From an uncultured Caulobacterales bacterium (lineage in GTDB: Bacteria; Pseudomonadota; Alphaproteobacteria; Caulobacterales; Maricaulaceae): a DNA stretch of 64,000 bases. Under the pieces are notes generated by a model. The model searched no databases, was not told the origin of the DNA, and saw only the letters and a program-made list of their open reading frames with translations. The stretch covers positions 496,001-560,000 of the forward strand of contig CANNER010000003.1 in assembly GCA_947503715.1 (NCBI GenBank), written 5' to 3'. Each line of letters begins with the position of its first letter. Position 1 is the stretch's first letter. Both the position numbers and the translations under genes were made by a program. Shown piece by piece: positions 50,232 to 58,367 of the stretch.

Positions 50232-52919
50232 ATGTTTCACTATCCTACAGCGGCGAAAGCCGCATTGCTGACACTTCTCGCCTCTGCGGCCCTGCCCGCC
50301 TATGGCGCCAGTTATCTCGATACGCGTCAAAATATGCGCGGCGAGGCGACAAGCTATACGGCATCGCTCTCTGAAATAACACAGGGCGATATTTATCGGA
50401 CGACACGGATCTTGGATTGGCGACAGCCGACCTTACAGCTCTGGTTTGACCTGCCCGCATCAGAGCGCACATCGACGATTACACTCAATCTTGCGGCAGA
50501 CCCATTAACGCGTGTTCCCGGCCATGCACCGTTGCAAGTCCAGTTTAATCACGACAAGCCCGTTCCCGTTATGTCAAATGGGCGTGGATTCGAGGCGGAA
50601 CTCTCTTTCGATCCGGCCAAAGCCCGCTCGCGCCGCAATTCGCTGAAAATTACTTTCCCCGCCCCAACAGGGACGGATTGCGTCATGCCCGCACACGGAA
50701 AATGGTCTGTGGATTTATCTGCCTCGACCCTTTCCATGACGGGACGCTCACGATCAGCCAATATGAGTTTAAGGGAAGTCGAAGAGCGTTTGGCGCAGCC
50801 TGCACTGTCCCCCAAGCGTATCGGATTAATCGCATTCGGCCCGGACGCCACGGATATGCAAGCTCTCGCCGCGCAAGGCCTGGCTTTACGGACGCCGGAC
50901 ATTCCGAAGTTTTCTGTTACAGATCGCGGGACAGACTTTAATGTTCTGATGGTCACGCGCGACCGCCTGTTTGATTACACTGACGATCCTATGATCCTCA
51001 ATTCCAAAGGGTCTCGCGTTTTCGTTCCGAAAGGCCGCCCGACACAGCTTATCTTCACAGCGGATACGGATGCCGATATTCTTGAAACACTAAAGCTATT
51101 CTCTGTCCGACACCTGCCATCCGCGCGGCGACCCATTACGAGTCTTGGCGAAATTGATATGCAATCCCGACTGGATTCTGACCGCATTGTCGTGACCCGC
51201 AAAGCCAAATTGGCAGAACTGGGCGACACGGATAGTTTTGCCAGTTTCAGTGATGATAGCTGGGCTTCAGGTGCAAAGACCTATCGTTTTGACGTCACCG
51301 ATCCAGCCAATACGCGCGGCGAAATCCTACTCCGACTCGCCTCGTCCGAAGATGTGGCGGAGACATCTCGTCTCCGCGTTGCGCTAAATGGCGAGACACT
51401 GGGTGCGGCCAAACTCGACCGGCGTCGTAAATCCGTTATCTTTGATGTTCCCTCAGGCAAGTTAAACGCAACATCTAATGTTCTGAGCTTGCTGCCGGAA
51501 CTGGACGCCAAGCCGGAATATACCTGTCCTTCTGTAACGGCCAGTCAGCCCAACTTTATGGTCGGTCAGGGCTCAAAGCTAACGCTCGATACATCCTATG
51601 CGTCACCAGCGTCTGAACTCTCGCGCCTCGCTGCGACAGGCAGCGTCTTTAAAGATCAGCAGAGTTACATTGCCCTGCCCCGTGAGGCACGCGAATTTGA
51701 AGCCAGCCTCCGTATTTTAGGGCGTCTGGCAAAATCAGCGGGTCAAGGCCTGACAGAGGCAGACTATACGCGAGGCAGCGACGTTGGACAGGATCGACAT
51801 ATCCTTGTGATCGGCTCGGCGCGAACCCAAACCCGTGTTTTAGGCGACATGACGACTGCGCCAAAAGCGCTGAAGCAAGCTTTGCAAGGGCAATCGATCT
51901 CAGGCGAAAACCTTCTGCAATCGGGTATTGAGCGATTTGCGAGTGCAGGTCTGGATGATTTTGCCGTGCAATATGCGGCGGCAAAATCTGGCTCTCGTAA
52001 AGTTTCAAAGGGCGGCGTGGCCGCGCTTTACGGCAATGGCGCCGGTCGGATGATTGGCGTTATCTCGGCGGCGCCGTCTGAGCGATTTACAACAGTAGCC
52101 AGTCAAATCATTGAACCGGATCACTGGAATGCTCTGCGCGGCGGTGTGGCCCGATGGAATAAATCATCCGTGATTATGGCCCAAACGGCACAACCAATCA
52201 TGGGCGTATCGTTGAGAGACAATCAGGGCTCAAGTTTATTGGATTTTGATTTTCCAAATATCGATTTCCCCGATTTCACGTTACCTGATTTTGAAATGCC
52301 GACCGTCAAAATGCCGGAATGGTCTTGGCCAACAAATCCCCTGCGCCGTTTCAATGCGGAGACACGCACTGCAGACGCCCCGGCAAATGAGGCTTTAGTC
52401 CTACGGCAAGCGCCGGTTCATGACATCTCAATTGAGGCAAAACCCGTCACAATGACGGCAGAAGCTCAACGCGGCTACATTCAGGAAGCACGTGCGGACA
52501 GGGTAGAAACATCAGAAGGTTTGCGTGGCCGTTTCACATTTGAAACGCCGGATATGCCTGACTTAAATATGCCCGTCTTAACAGCGCCGAAGATGAGCTC
52601 TTTCCAAGACATACGCCGCGCAACCAAGTCGAAATGGTTGTCTGCCCGACGTTGGAGCCAGGATAAGGTGGACAGCCTTATGACTATGCGGTCGCTTAAG
52701 GAGATTGAACGACGGACAGATCGTTTGCAAAATCGTGTGAAACCTTCCGGACAAAAGGCCCGCAAATCCCTTATCGAAAGATTGCCCGGGAAAGGTGTGG
52801 TTCAATTTGCAGATCGTACATATTCCGTGTTTGGAATTCTTCTGATCCTCAGCTTCATGAGTGTGGTATTCTTAATGAGTATGGCGAGCCCGAGTTCACG
52901 CCTGGGCGGCAGGCACTAA
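50232..52919 (+). CDS. BcsB-like periplasmic/membrane protein (orphan) with pentapeptide repeats
   Basis: A membrane-anchored protein of 895 aa with a signal peptide (residues about 5-25, ending PAYGAS) and one C-terminal helix near 865-886 (FGILLILSFMSVVFLMSMA). The body follows the cellulose synthase subunit B pattern: jelly-roll-like domains, and a central segment with CPSV followed by SKLTLDTSYASPASELSRLA, as in the BcsB family. No bcsA, bcsZ or bcsC gene is near. Between the body and the last helix, residues 673-702 are six tandem pentapeptides of the form x-hydrophobic-Pro-x-hydrophobic (DFPNI, DFPDF, TLPDF, EMPTV, KMPEW, SWPTN), with three more at 774-788. A glycan-export role is inferred. 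Confidence 0.72.
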   Translation: MFHYPTAAKAALLTLLASAALPAYGASYLDTRQNMRGEATSYTASLSEITQGDIYRTTRILDWRQPTLQLWFDLPASERTSTITLNLAADPLTRVPGHAPLQVQFNHDKPVPVMSNGRGFEAELSFDPAKARSRRNSLKITFPAPTGTDCVMPAHGKWSVDLSASTLSMTGRSRSANMSLREVEERLAQPALSPKRIGLIAFGPDATDMQALAAQGLALRTPDIPKFSVTDRGTDFNVLMVTRDRLFDYTDDPMILNSKGSRVFVPKGRPTQLIFTADTDADILETLKLFSVRHLPSARRPITSLGEIDMQSRLDSDRIVVTRKAKLAELGDTDSFASFSDDSWASGAKTYRFDVTDPANTRGEILLRLASSEDVAETSRLRVALNGETLGAAKLDRRRKSVIFDVPSGKLNATSNVLSLLPELDAKPEYTCPSVTASQPNFMVGQGSKLTLDTSYASPASELSRLAATGSVFKDQQSYIALPREAREFEASLRILGRLAKSAGQGLTEADYTRGSDVGQDRHILVIGSARTQTRVLGDMTTAPKALKQALQGQSISGENLLQSGIERFASAGLDDFAVQYAAAKSGSRKVSKGGVAALYGNGAGRMIGVISAAPSERFTTVASQIIEPDHWNALRGGVARWNKSSVIMAQTAQPIMGVSLRDNQGSSLLDFDFPNIDFPDFTLPDFEMPTVKMPEWSWPTNPLRRFNAETRTADAPANEALVLRQAPVHDISIEAKPVTMTAEAQRGYIQEARADRVETSEGLRGRFTFETPDMPDLNMPVLTAPKMSSFQDIRRATKSKWLSARRWSQDKVDSLMTMRSLKEIERRTDRLQNRVKPSGQKARKSLIERLPGKGVVQFADRTYSVFGILLILSFMSVVFLMSMASPSSRLGGRH
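52248..52337 (+). repeat. six tandem proline-centred pentapeptide codon blocks
   Basis: Six 15-bp blocks encode DFPNI, DFPDF, TLPDF, EMPTV, KMPEW and SWPTN, with Pro at every third position and hydrophobic residues at positions two and (mostly) five. DNA identity between blocks is low, so the period is kept at protein level. A second run of three blocks (DMPDL, NMPVL, TAPKM) lies at 52551-52595. Confidence 0.85.
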
Positions 52920-52965
52920 GCCAAGCGCACCCAACACCAACTTCCGTCTTTCAGCAGATGGAGTT

Positions 52966-53005
52966 AACCCGTCGCGTTCGGTCCGGAACGCGGCGGGTTT
53001 TTATT
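52966..53005 (+). terminator. intrinsic terminator after the BcsB-like gene
   Basis: The stem AACCCG.CGCGTTC / GAACGCG.CGGGTT (52966-52999) is closed by a short loop and followed by TTTTTATTTT. It stands 47 bp after the BcsB-like stop and just before the convergent histidine kinase gene ends. Confidence 0.85.
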
Positions 53006-53006
53006 T

Positions 53007-54623
53007 TCAGTCGGCTTGTAAGGGTAAAATAATTTTAACGCGGGTGCCATCACCGGGCTTTGATTGAATATCCATCTTACCGCCATGGAGAGTCGTCAGC
53101 GACTTCACGAGACTGAGACCTAGTCCGGTTCCACGCTCGACAGCAAGTTTCCCGCCCTCACCCTGCGTATAGGGATTTCCAATGCGGGCCAGCTCTTCGG
53201 CATCCATGCCCATACCGGTGTCGGAGACGGCGAGCTCCAAATCGCCATCAATCGCCTGTGCATCCACATCAACATGCGCGCCCTTATTAGAAAATTTCAC
53301 GGCATTTGAGAGTAAGTTGAGCAAGATTTGACGCACAGCCCGCCTATCCGCTTGGATTAGCAGCGCTTGATCTAAATCCAAATTGATATCGATAGCTACT
53401 TCGGCCGCATCCGCAGCAGGCCGGATCATTTTGACAGAGGACCGAATAACATCCGCGGCATCAAACGTATCATAGTTGAGCTCATATCGCCCGGCCTCGA
53501 CCTTGGACAGATCAAGCACATCGCCAATCAAGTCCAACATATGCTGTCCGCTTTCATGAATAAGGTCAGCATATTCTGCATATTTTCCAGGTAGAGGCCC
53601 GAAGAGACGCGAGCGCATCATGTCAGAAAATCCGATAATCGCGTTGAGTGGCGTTCGAAGTTCATGACTGACACCGGCGAAGAAGAGCGTTTTATCCGTG
53701 CTGTCACGTTCCGCAGAAGCACCCATCTGACGCAGGGACTCCAGCTGTGCCTCGTCATCTGTACGGTCATGTGTGTGGACAAGCCAGCCGCCTTTTTGAA
53801 GCGGCGTAATCCGCATATCATAACTGGCATGTTCGCCCGACCCCTTATGAGAAATACGGAGAAGTTGCGGCATCTTTGTCTCGCGGGCGGCTTCAATTTT
53901 TCCGCCAAGTGCGGCTTGGTCACTATGATCCAAGGGTAAAAAGTCGACCAAAGACTCCGGCACATCACCAGAGAATTGCGCTGCCCCCTGAGCATTTGTG
54001 CCAATCAGGCGCGCTTTAGAGTCATATTCGAACAACCCACCTTCGACGCCGTCCCGCCAAAATGTTCCTCGCATCTCTACACCAGAGATTGGCTTGGCCT
54101 GTCTGCGGTTTGCGGCGGCAAACATAGCGGCTAGTGTAAAGGCCAATAGAGCGGCTAGACCCGTTTGTTTAACCCAAGTTGAAAGGCCACTATCAATCAA
54201 GTCAACGTCTGGAAGAGAACCCGCACGCCCCGCAAAAAACACAATAGCCATGATCAGCACAGCGATGATCAGGCCTTCAACAAATTTTTCCTTGAAGAAT
54301 AACATTGCGATGGCGGGAACGGTGATGAAGAGTAAGCCCATAGGGACAAGGCCGAAAAGAATGCAGGCCATGAGGGCCAGTCCAGCCCAAGACAGCATCA
54401 ACAATATTTGCGCCCATTCCCGCTGAATGACCGGTGAGAGTAACACTCCGATCAATGCAGGGATTGCCGCTATAGCGGCAATCGGTAGGAGTGTTAGACT
54501 ATCGAAGCCACGCAGGCTTGCGGCGACCACAGCTGCGACCAGCGCAAATATCCAAACAAGGTTTGGCAAGATCACAGACGCGTGGTCAAAAGAGGCTCTC
54601 TGGTTTTGGCGCACGCGGACCAC
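53007..54623 (-). CDS. membrane sensor histidine kinase (DivJ/PleC-like)
   Basis: A 538-aa kinase: five to six N-terminal helices (about 20-175), a PAS-like domain (about 190-295), a HisKA dimerisation domain with the phospho-acceptor in AGVSHELRTPLNAIIGFSDM (His near 320), and a HATPase domain with NLLSNAVKFS (N box), DTGMGMD (G1) and GTGLGLSLVK (G2). The FGPLPGKYAEYADLIHESGQHML stretch after the His box is typical of the PleC/DivJ group that phosphorylates DivK in Caulobacter relatives. The multi-helix N-terminus resembles DivJ more than PleC. That identity is inference; no response regulator gene is adjacent. Confidence 0.88.
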   Translation of the reverse strand: MVRVRQNQRASFDHASVILPNLVWIFALVAAVVAASLRGFDSLTLLPIAAIAAIPALIGVLLSPVIQREWAQILLMLSWAGLALMACILFGLVPMGLLFITVPAIAMLFFKEKFVEGLIIAVLIMAIVFFAGRAGSLPDVDLIDSGLSTWVKQTGLAALLAFTLAAMFAAANRRQAKPISGVEMRGTFWRDGVEGGLFEYDSKARLIGTNAQGAAQFSGDVPESLVDFLPLDHSDQAALGGKIEAARETKMPQLLRISHKGSGEHASYDMRITPLQKGGWLVHTHDRTDDEAQLESLRQMGASAERDSTDKTLFFAGVSHELRTPLNAIIGFSDMMRSRLFGPLPGKYAEYADLIHESGQHMLDLIGDVLDLSKVEAGRYELNYDTFDAADVIRSSVKMIRPAADAAEVAIDINLDLDQALLIQADRRAVRQILLNLLSNAVKFSNKGAHVDVDAQAIDGDLELAVSDTGMGMDAEELARIGNPYTQGEGGKLAVERGTGLGLSLVKSLTTLHGGKMDIQSKPGDGTRVKIILPLQAD

Positions 54624-54772
54624 TCCCTGCGGACTGAATCGCCCGCGTTAAGGTTAACAGACTAGGAAAAGCAGATAGGCGCGTCTATGGCCAACCCATT
54701 CGCGTCTCAGGGCATTACGCCGAGAGCCGTACACCCAACTGACGTGTTGAAACGGGCCTACCGGATGCCTAA

Positions 54773-55186
54773 ATGCACAGAATGACCTACCCGGAAAACA
54801 TTCAAGATATGATCGACGATTTCCAGTTCTTGGATGATTGGGAAGACCGATATATGCACGTCATTGATATGGGGAAATCACTCCCACCACTTCCGGATGA
54901 AGACCGCACAGAGTTCAATAAAGTCAAAGGCTGCGCCAGTCAGGTCTGGCTCGTGACGAAACGTGACGCGGAGACGTTAAACTTCGCCGGTGACAGTGAC
55001 GCTCATATTGTGAAGGGGCTCGTCGCCATTGTCCTACAAATCTATTCAGGCAGAACACGCGAAGACATCAAACAGCTCGATGCGAACGATATCCTCGACA
55101 AGCTGGGACTATCTGAACATCTTTCAGCCCAACGGGCAAACGGATTGGCGGCCATGATTGCCCGCATTCAGAGCGAAGCCACTTAA
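54773..55186 (+). CDS. SufE family sulfur acceptor protein
   Basis: A 137-aa SufE-type protein that accepts persulfide sulfur from a cysteine desulfurase for iron-sulfur cluster assembly. The active-site loop VKGCASQVWL with the acceptor Cys lies near residue 54, after LPPLPDEDRTE, and the fold continues with DAHIVKGLVAIVLQIYSGRT near 75-95. A partner sufS is not in the window. ATG 54773 has a GGA site about eight bases upstream; ATG 54782, three codons on, is also possible. It stops 4 bp inside the convergent membrane protein gene. Confidence 0.9.
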   Translation: MHRMTYPENIQDMIDDFQFLDDWEDRYMHVIDMGKSLPPLPDEDRTEFNKVKGCASQVWLVTKRDAETLNFAGDSDAHIVKGLVAIVLQIYSGRTREDIKQLDANDILDKLGLSEHLSAQRANGLAAMIARIQSEAT

Positions 55187-56031
55187 GCGAAAACATCGCC
55201 CAGCGTTGTTCCGCCTTCTTTAATATCTTTAATTTCAAGATAGGCCGCCGTTAAACCCGACGCATAGACCGCGTAGATAAAATACCCCGCGACAGCAGAT
55301 AAAGATGTCACAATAAGCATACGGGGAGAGGCTGCGTTTATGTCGCCAACAGAGGCCGGATCAAACATGTTATAGCCCCCCGCAACGACGGCTAGCCCCG
55401 CGATCAGCGAATAAATGACAGAGGCAATCAAGCTCAGCACGAAAAGAAAGAGTAATATCCAGCGCTTATAATTTCTGGCCAATGTCCATGCACGACCCAA
55501 TGAGCCGAACACGCCTTTTCGTTCGAAAACATAAACAGGACCGGCCAGCGCCCAGCCCGGCCACACAAAAACAAACCCGATGAGCAACGCATAAAATCCT
55601 AGAATACAGACAAGCGAATAAATGAAGGCAATCACAAACATCGGAAGTGTGAAACGCAGGGCTTTCCCAATAACGTTTTGACCCACCAATTCATCACCCG
55701 TAAATTTCGCATAGGCTGTGTGAATAACGATCAGTTGGAACCAAACAATCATCAGTAGGCTGATAAGATTGCCTCCAAACGTCACCAAATAGAACGTGCC
55801 CATATCCATATTATTGGGGTTAGCCACCATGTCCTGGGTCGCACCTGTTGTCATAACACTCAGTCCGACCGTAAACAGTCCTACGACTAATAATCCAATC
55901 AGGAGCGGTTTTATATCCGCAAAAACACCGGAAAAGGCCCGTCCGAAGACTTTACCAAAGTCAAAAGACCGATGAGTCGGATTTTGCCACTCATATTGAT
56001 ATTGTGGCTGTCCCGGTGATTGATTTACCAT
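55183..56031 (-). CDS. polytopic membrane protein, unassigned (GPDPase membrane domain-like)
   Basis: A 282-aa integral membrane protein with a soluble N-terminus rich in Gln/Pro/Tyr (1-25) and about six helices near 44-62, 82-105, 127-155, 155-172, 190-220 and 240-265. WPGWALAGPVYVFERKGVFGSLGRAWTLARNYKRWILL near the middle matches the pattern of the membrane domain found beside glycerophosphodiesterase domains and in DUF-type transporters of unknown function. There is no catalytic domain here. It could help export or fold a partner, but nothing in the context indicates which. Confidence 0.65.
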   Translation of the reverse strand: MVNQSPGQPQYQYEWQNPTHRSFDFGKVFGRAFSGVFADIKPLLIGLLVVGLFTVGLSVMTTGATQDMVANPNNMDMGTFYLVTFGGNLISLLMIVWFQLIVIHTAYAKFTGDELVGQNVIGKALRFTLPMFVIAFIYSLVCILGFYALLIGFVFVWPGWALAGPVYVFERKGVFGSLGRAWTLARNYKRWILLFLFVLSLIASVIYSLIAGLAVVAGGYNMFDPASVGDINAASPRMLIVTSLSAVAGYFIYAVYASGLTAAYLEIKDIKEGGTTLGDVFA

Positions 56032-56089
56032 GATATTCCTCTTCCCTACTCTCAGGCTTAGAAAAACACATGGCCTTTTACAACATAAA

Positions 56090-56683
56090 CTAAGCTAACA
56101 ATTCGATGTCCCAATAGAGGTAATCCATCCAACTTTCATGAAGGTGATTGGGCGGAAAACGCCGGCCTTGGGCCTGTAATTGGTGCATTGTTGGCTGAAA
56201 TGGCGCAACGAAAGGATGCATGCGTGCATCTTTCGGCAAGCGTCCCCCTTTTTTGAGGTTACATCCCGAGCAAGCCGCGACAATATTCGTCCAGCTTGTC
56301 TTCCCGCCCAGCCTCCGCGGAATAACATGATCAAATGTGAGTTCATTGGGTGACCCACAATAAGTGCATTTAAAACCATCCCGTAAGAAGAGATTAAACC
56401 GCGTAAAGGCAGGCGTTCGGTTTTGTGGCACATAATCGCGTAGGGCCACGACAGATGGCATTTGCATCTCAAAACTCGGCGAGCGGACGCATTGCTCATA
56501 ATGATCCACGACATCGACACGATCGAGAAAAACGGCTTTCACGGCGTCCTGCCAAGACCAGAGCGAGAGCGGAAAATAAGACAGCGGTTGGTAATCTGCG
56601 TTCAGAATCAAACAAGGATAGTTTCCGGCCGTCACAGGAGCGGCGTCCATAAGAGACGATAGCCGAGGGTGAAGGGCGCTCAT
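56090..56683 (-). CDS. HNH endonuclease family protein
   Basis: A 197-aa protein with an HNH nuclease domain near residues 105-150: CTYCGSPNELTFDHVIPRRL (zinc Cys pair and the catalytic D-H), then SWTNIVAACSGCNLKKGGR (the Asn and the second Cys pair). The N-terminal half (NYPCLILNADYQPLSYFPLS ... VALRDYV) is the conserved companion domain seen in widely distributed chromosomal HNH proteins of alphaproteobacteria and cyanobacteria. It is therefore not a sign of a mobile element. The physiological substrate is unknown. No methylase gene is near. Confidence 0.9.
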   Translation of the reverse strand: MSALHPRLSSLMDAAPVTAGNYPCLILNADYQPLSYFPLSLWSWQDAVKAVFLDRVDVVDHYEQCVRSPSFEMQMPSVVALRDYVPQNRTPAFTRFNLFLRDGFKCTYCGSPNELTFDHVIPRRLGGKTSWTNIVAACSGCNLKKGGRLPKDARMHPFVAPFQPTMHQLQAQGRRFPPNHLHESWMDYLYWDIELLA

Positions 56684-56849
56684 AATGAAGCCTCCGGGCT
56701 TTGGTCAATAAATGGGGTTTCAATCATCTGAATATTGAAAACAAATCTCCTGAGACATTGATTCCTAAGTTACACAGAGTTCCACTGGATTGACAAGTGC
56801 GGCGGAATGTCAAAATTCGCGAAATTGACCGCTTTAAAGTTAAAGGATT

Positions 56850-58367
56850 TCAGTCGAAGCCAGCGTTCATTTCCAAAAGCTTCGCTAATTTTTTTACACG
56901 GTACTTCACCTGTTCCGTAAGCATTGGGCTCAAATCAGGCGTTGTGGAAAGATATAACGCTTCACCTCGCACAGACAATTCAAACTCGCTGAGAAGAGAC
57001 GGTGTTCGTCCGGTCACCACAATTGCCAAGCGGATCGCCTCACCGATACAGGCCGCCACGTAGCGTTGATCTTCGGTCAGTAATTCATCAATCAATCCAC
57101 TGACCGGGGGTTGCCGTTTGGCCGTGTAAGTCCGGAAAAGAGACAATGACAGGAAAGCCCGCTCCGCATGCGTTAATCCGGCAACGGGCGCGTAGAGAAC
57201 ATCCTCAAACACAAGTTCCGCGCGATGGTCAGGATGCAGGTTTTTTCCCAAACCCGCAAGATGACACGCTGCCTGTAAGAGGCGAGCGTCATTTCTATCG
57301 CCAAACCCGCAGGGCAGGACCGGCAGAAGCGGAGAGAGAAACCGATAGAGCGGAGGTCCGAAATGTTCGGCCTGCACGAACCCTCTCGCGAAATCACGGC
57401 ATCCATCAATCAGCGCATCGCGCGACTTCACGGGTTCAGGCAAACTGTCCCAAACCAAGCCTTCACGCAATCCAGCCATCGAGATGACGATAGATTTTGG
57501 TTTGAAGCGTTTGATCAATCGCTCCAAAATTAATCCTGCATAAGGCAGTGTTTCCGCACGGGCCTTTCTCATACCCGGCCAATTCAAAAGCTCGACAAGT
57601 CCGTCAGTATAAGCCCAGTGCGCAAGTGTTTCTGCCACCTCCGGTGAGAGACGGTATCCCTGCAAGGTGCGCATCGGGTAATTCGATTTCTGTTGGTGAA
57701 CAGACGCAAGATTTCGCCACGCCCCGCCTATGAGATAGAGTGTCTCTTCACCGTCCAAATCTCCGGACACGCTGCCAAGCACAGAATCGAGTTTTGAAAC
57801 CCGCGCAATATAGTCTGCCGACAGCAACTCAGAAAGGTTCCCCCCAATGGCATCGAAAGGCCCCAAGGGTAAGGAAACGCCAAGAGCTTTTGAATTTGGG
57901 TCCCGCAATTCCGGCCCCACTTGCATGATTTCAAGACTGGCACCGCCGAGATCAGCCCCTAATCCCTGACGCCTATCATTATTGGAGAGTAATCCGAGCG
58001 CAGAAAGCCGGGCTTCTTCTGTTCCGGATACCGGGGAAATATCCAACCCTGTCTCCTGCTTAACCTGAGCGACAAAATCAGGTGCGTCTTCGGCTTCCCG
58101 CATCGCCGCTGTCGCGCCAATTAAAGGCTGCCCCAGCCCTCTGGCTTTTATGATTTTCGAAAATCGGGCCAAGGCCGCACGGCATTTTTGTTTACCTGAA
58201 ACAGATAGGCAGCCCGTGTCCCGCAAGTCACGGCCAAGCCCAGCCAAGATTTTCTCATTATAAACAGGCGTAAAGTGAGCGCCAAATAGATCATATATGA
58301 CCAGCCGAACCGAGTTCGAGCCAATATCAATGACAGCAACCTGTCGGGCATGTTGAGAGGAAGTCAG
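56850..58367 (-). CDS. ppx: exopolyphosphatase/guanosine pentaphosphatase (Ppx/GppA family), no canonical start codon
   Basis: Hydrolyses terminal phosphate from polyphosphate or pppGpp. Family motifs run from the very start of the frame: VAVIDIGSNSVRLVIYD (ATP/phosphate loop 1), VYNEKILAGLGRDL, GATAAMREA, the SGTEEARLS segment, GADLGGASLEIM (loop 2), and a C-terminal helical HD-like domain. The frame opens immediately after the ppk TAG with CTG at 58367 and contains no ATG, GTG or TTG until TTG 58247, which lies inside the conserved core and would delete loop 1. I therefore call the gene from CTG, about 505 aa, with the start unproven. A TAG read-through fusion with Ppk is the alternative. 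Confidence 0.85.
   Translation of the reverse strand: MTSSQHARQVAVIDIGSNSVRLVIYDLFGAHFTPVYNEKILAGLGRDLRDTGCLSVSGKQKCRAALARFSKIIKARGLGQPLIGATAAMREAEDAPDFVAQVKQETGLDISPVSGTEEARLSALGLLSNNDRRQGLGADLGGASLEIMQVGPELRDPNSKALGVSLPLGPFDAIGGNLSELLSADYIARVSKLDSVLGSVSGDLDGEETLYLIGGAWRNLASVHQQKSNYPMRTLQGYRLSPEVAETLAHWAYTDGLVELLNWPGMRKARAETLPYAGLILERLIKRFKPKSIVISMAGLREGLVWDSLPEPVKSRDALIDGCRDFARGFVQAEHFGPPLYRFLSPLLPVLPCGFGDRNDARLLQAACHLAGLGKNLHPDHRAELVFEDVLYAPVAGLTHAERAFLSLSLFRTYTAKRQPPVSGLIDELLTEDQRYVAACIGEAIRLAIVVTGRTPSLLSEFELSVRGEALYLSTTPDLSPMLTEQVKYRVKKLAKLLEMNAGFD

Noticed and set aside
56090-56683. HNH gene as part of a restriction system or mobile intron
   Set aside because: It has the widespread chromosomal companion domain, and there is no methylase, intron boundary or phage gene nearby.
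58230-58367. Frameshifted or truncated ppx
   Set aside because: The conserved N-terminal motif is in the same frame as the rest of the gene; only a standard start codon is missing.
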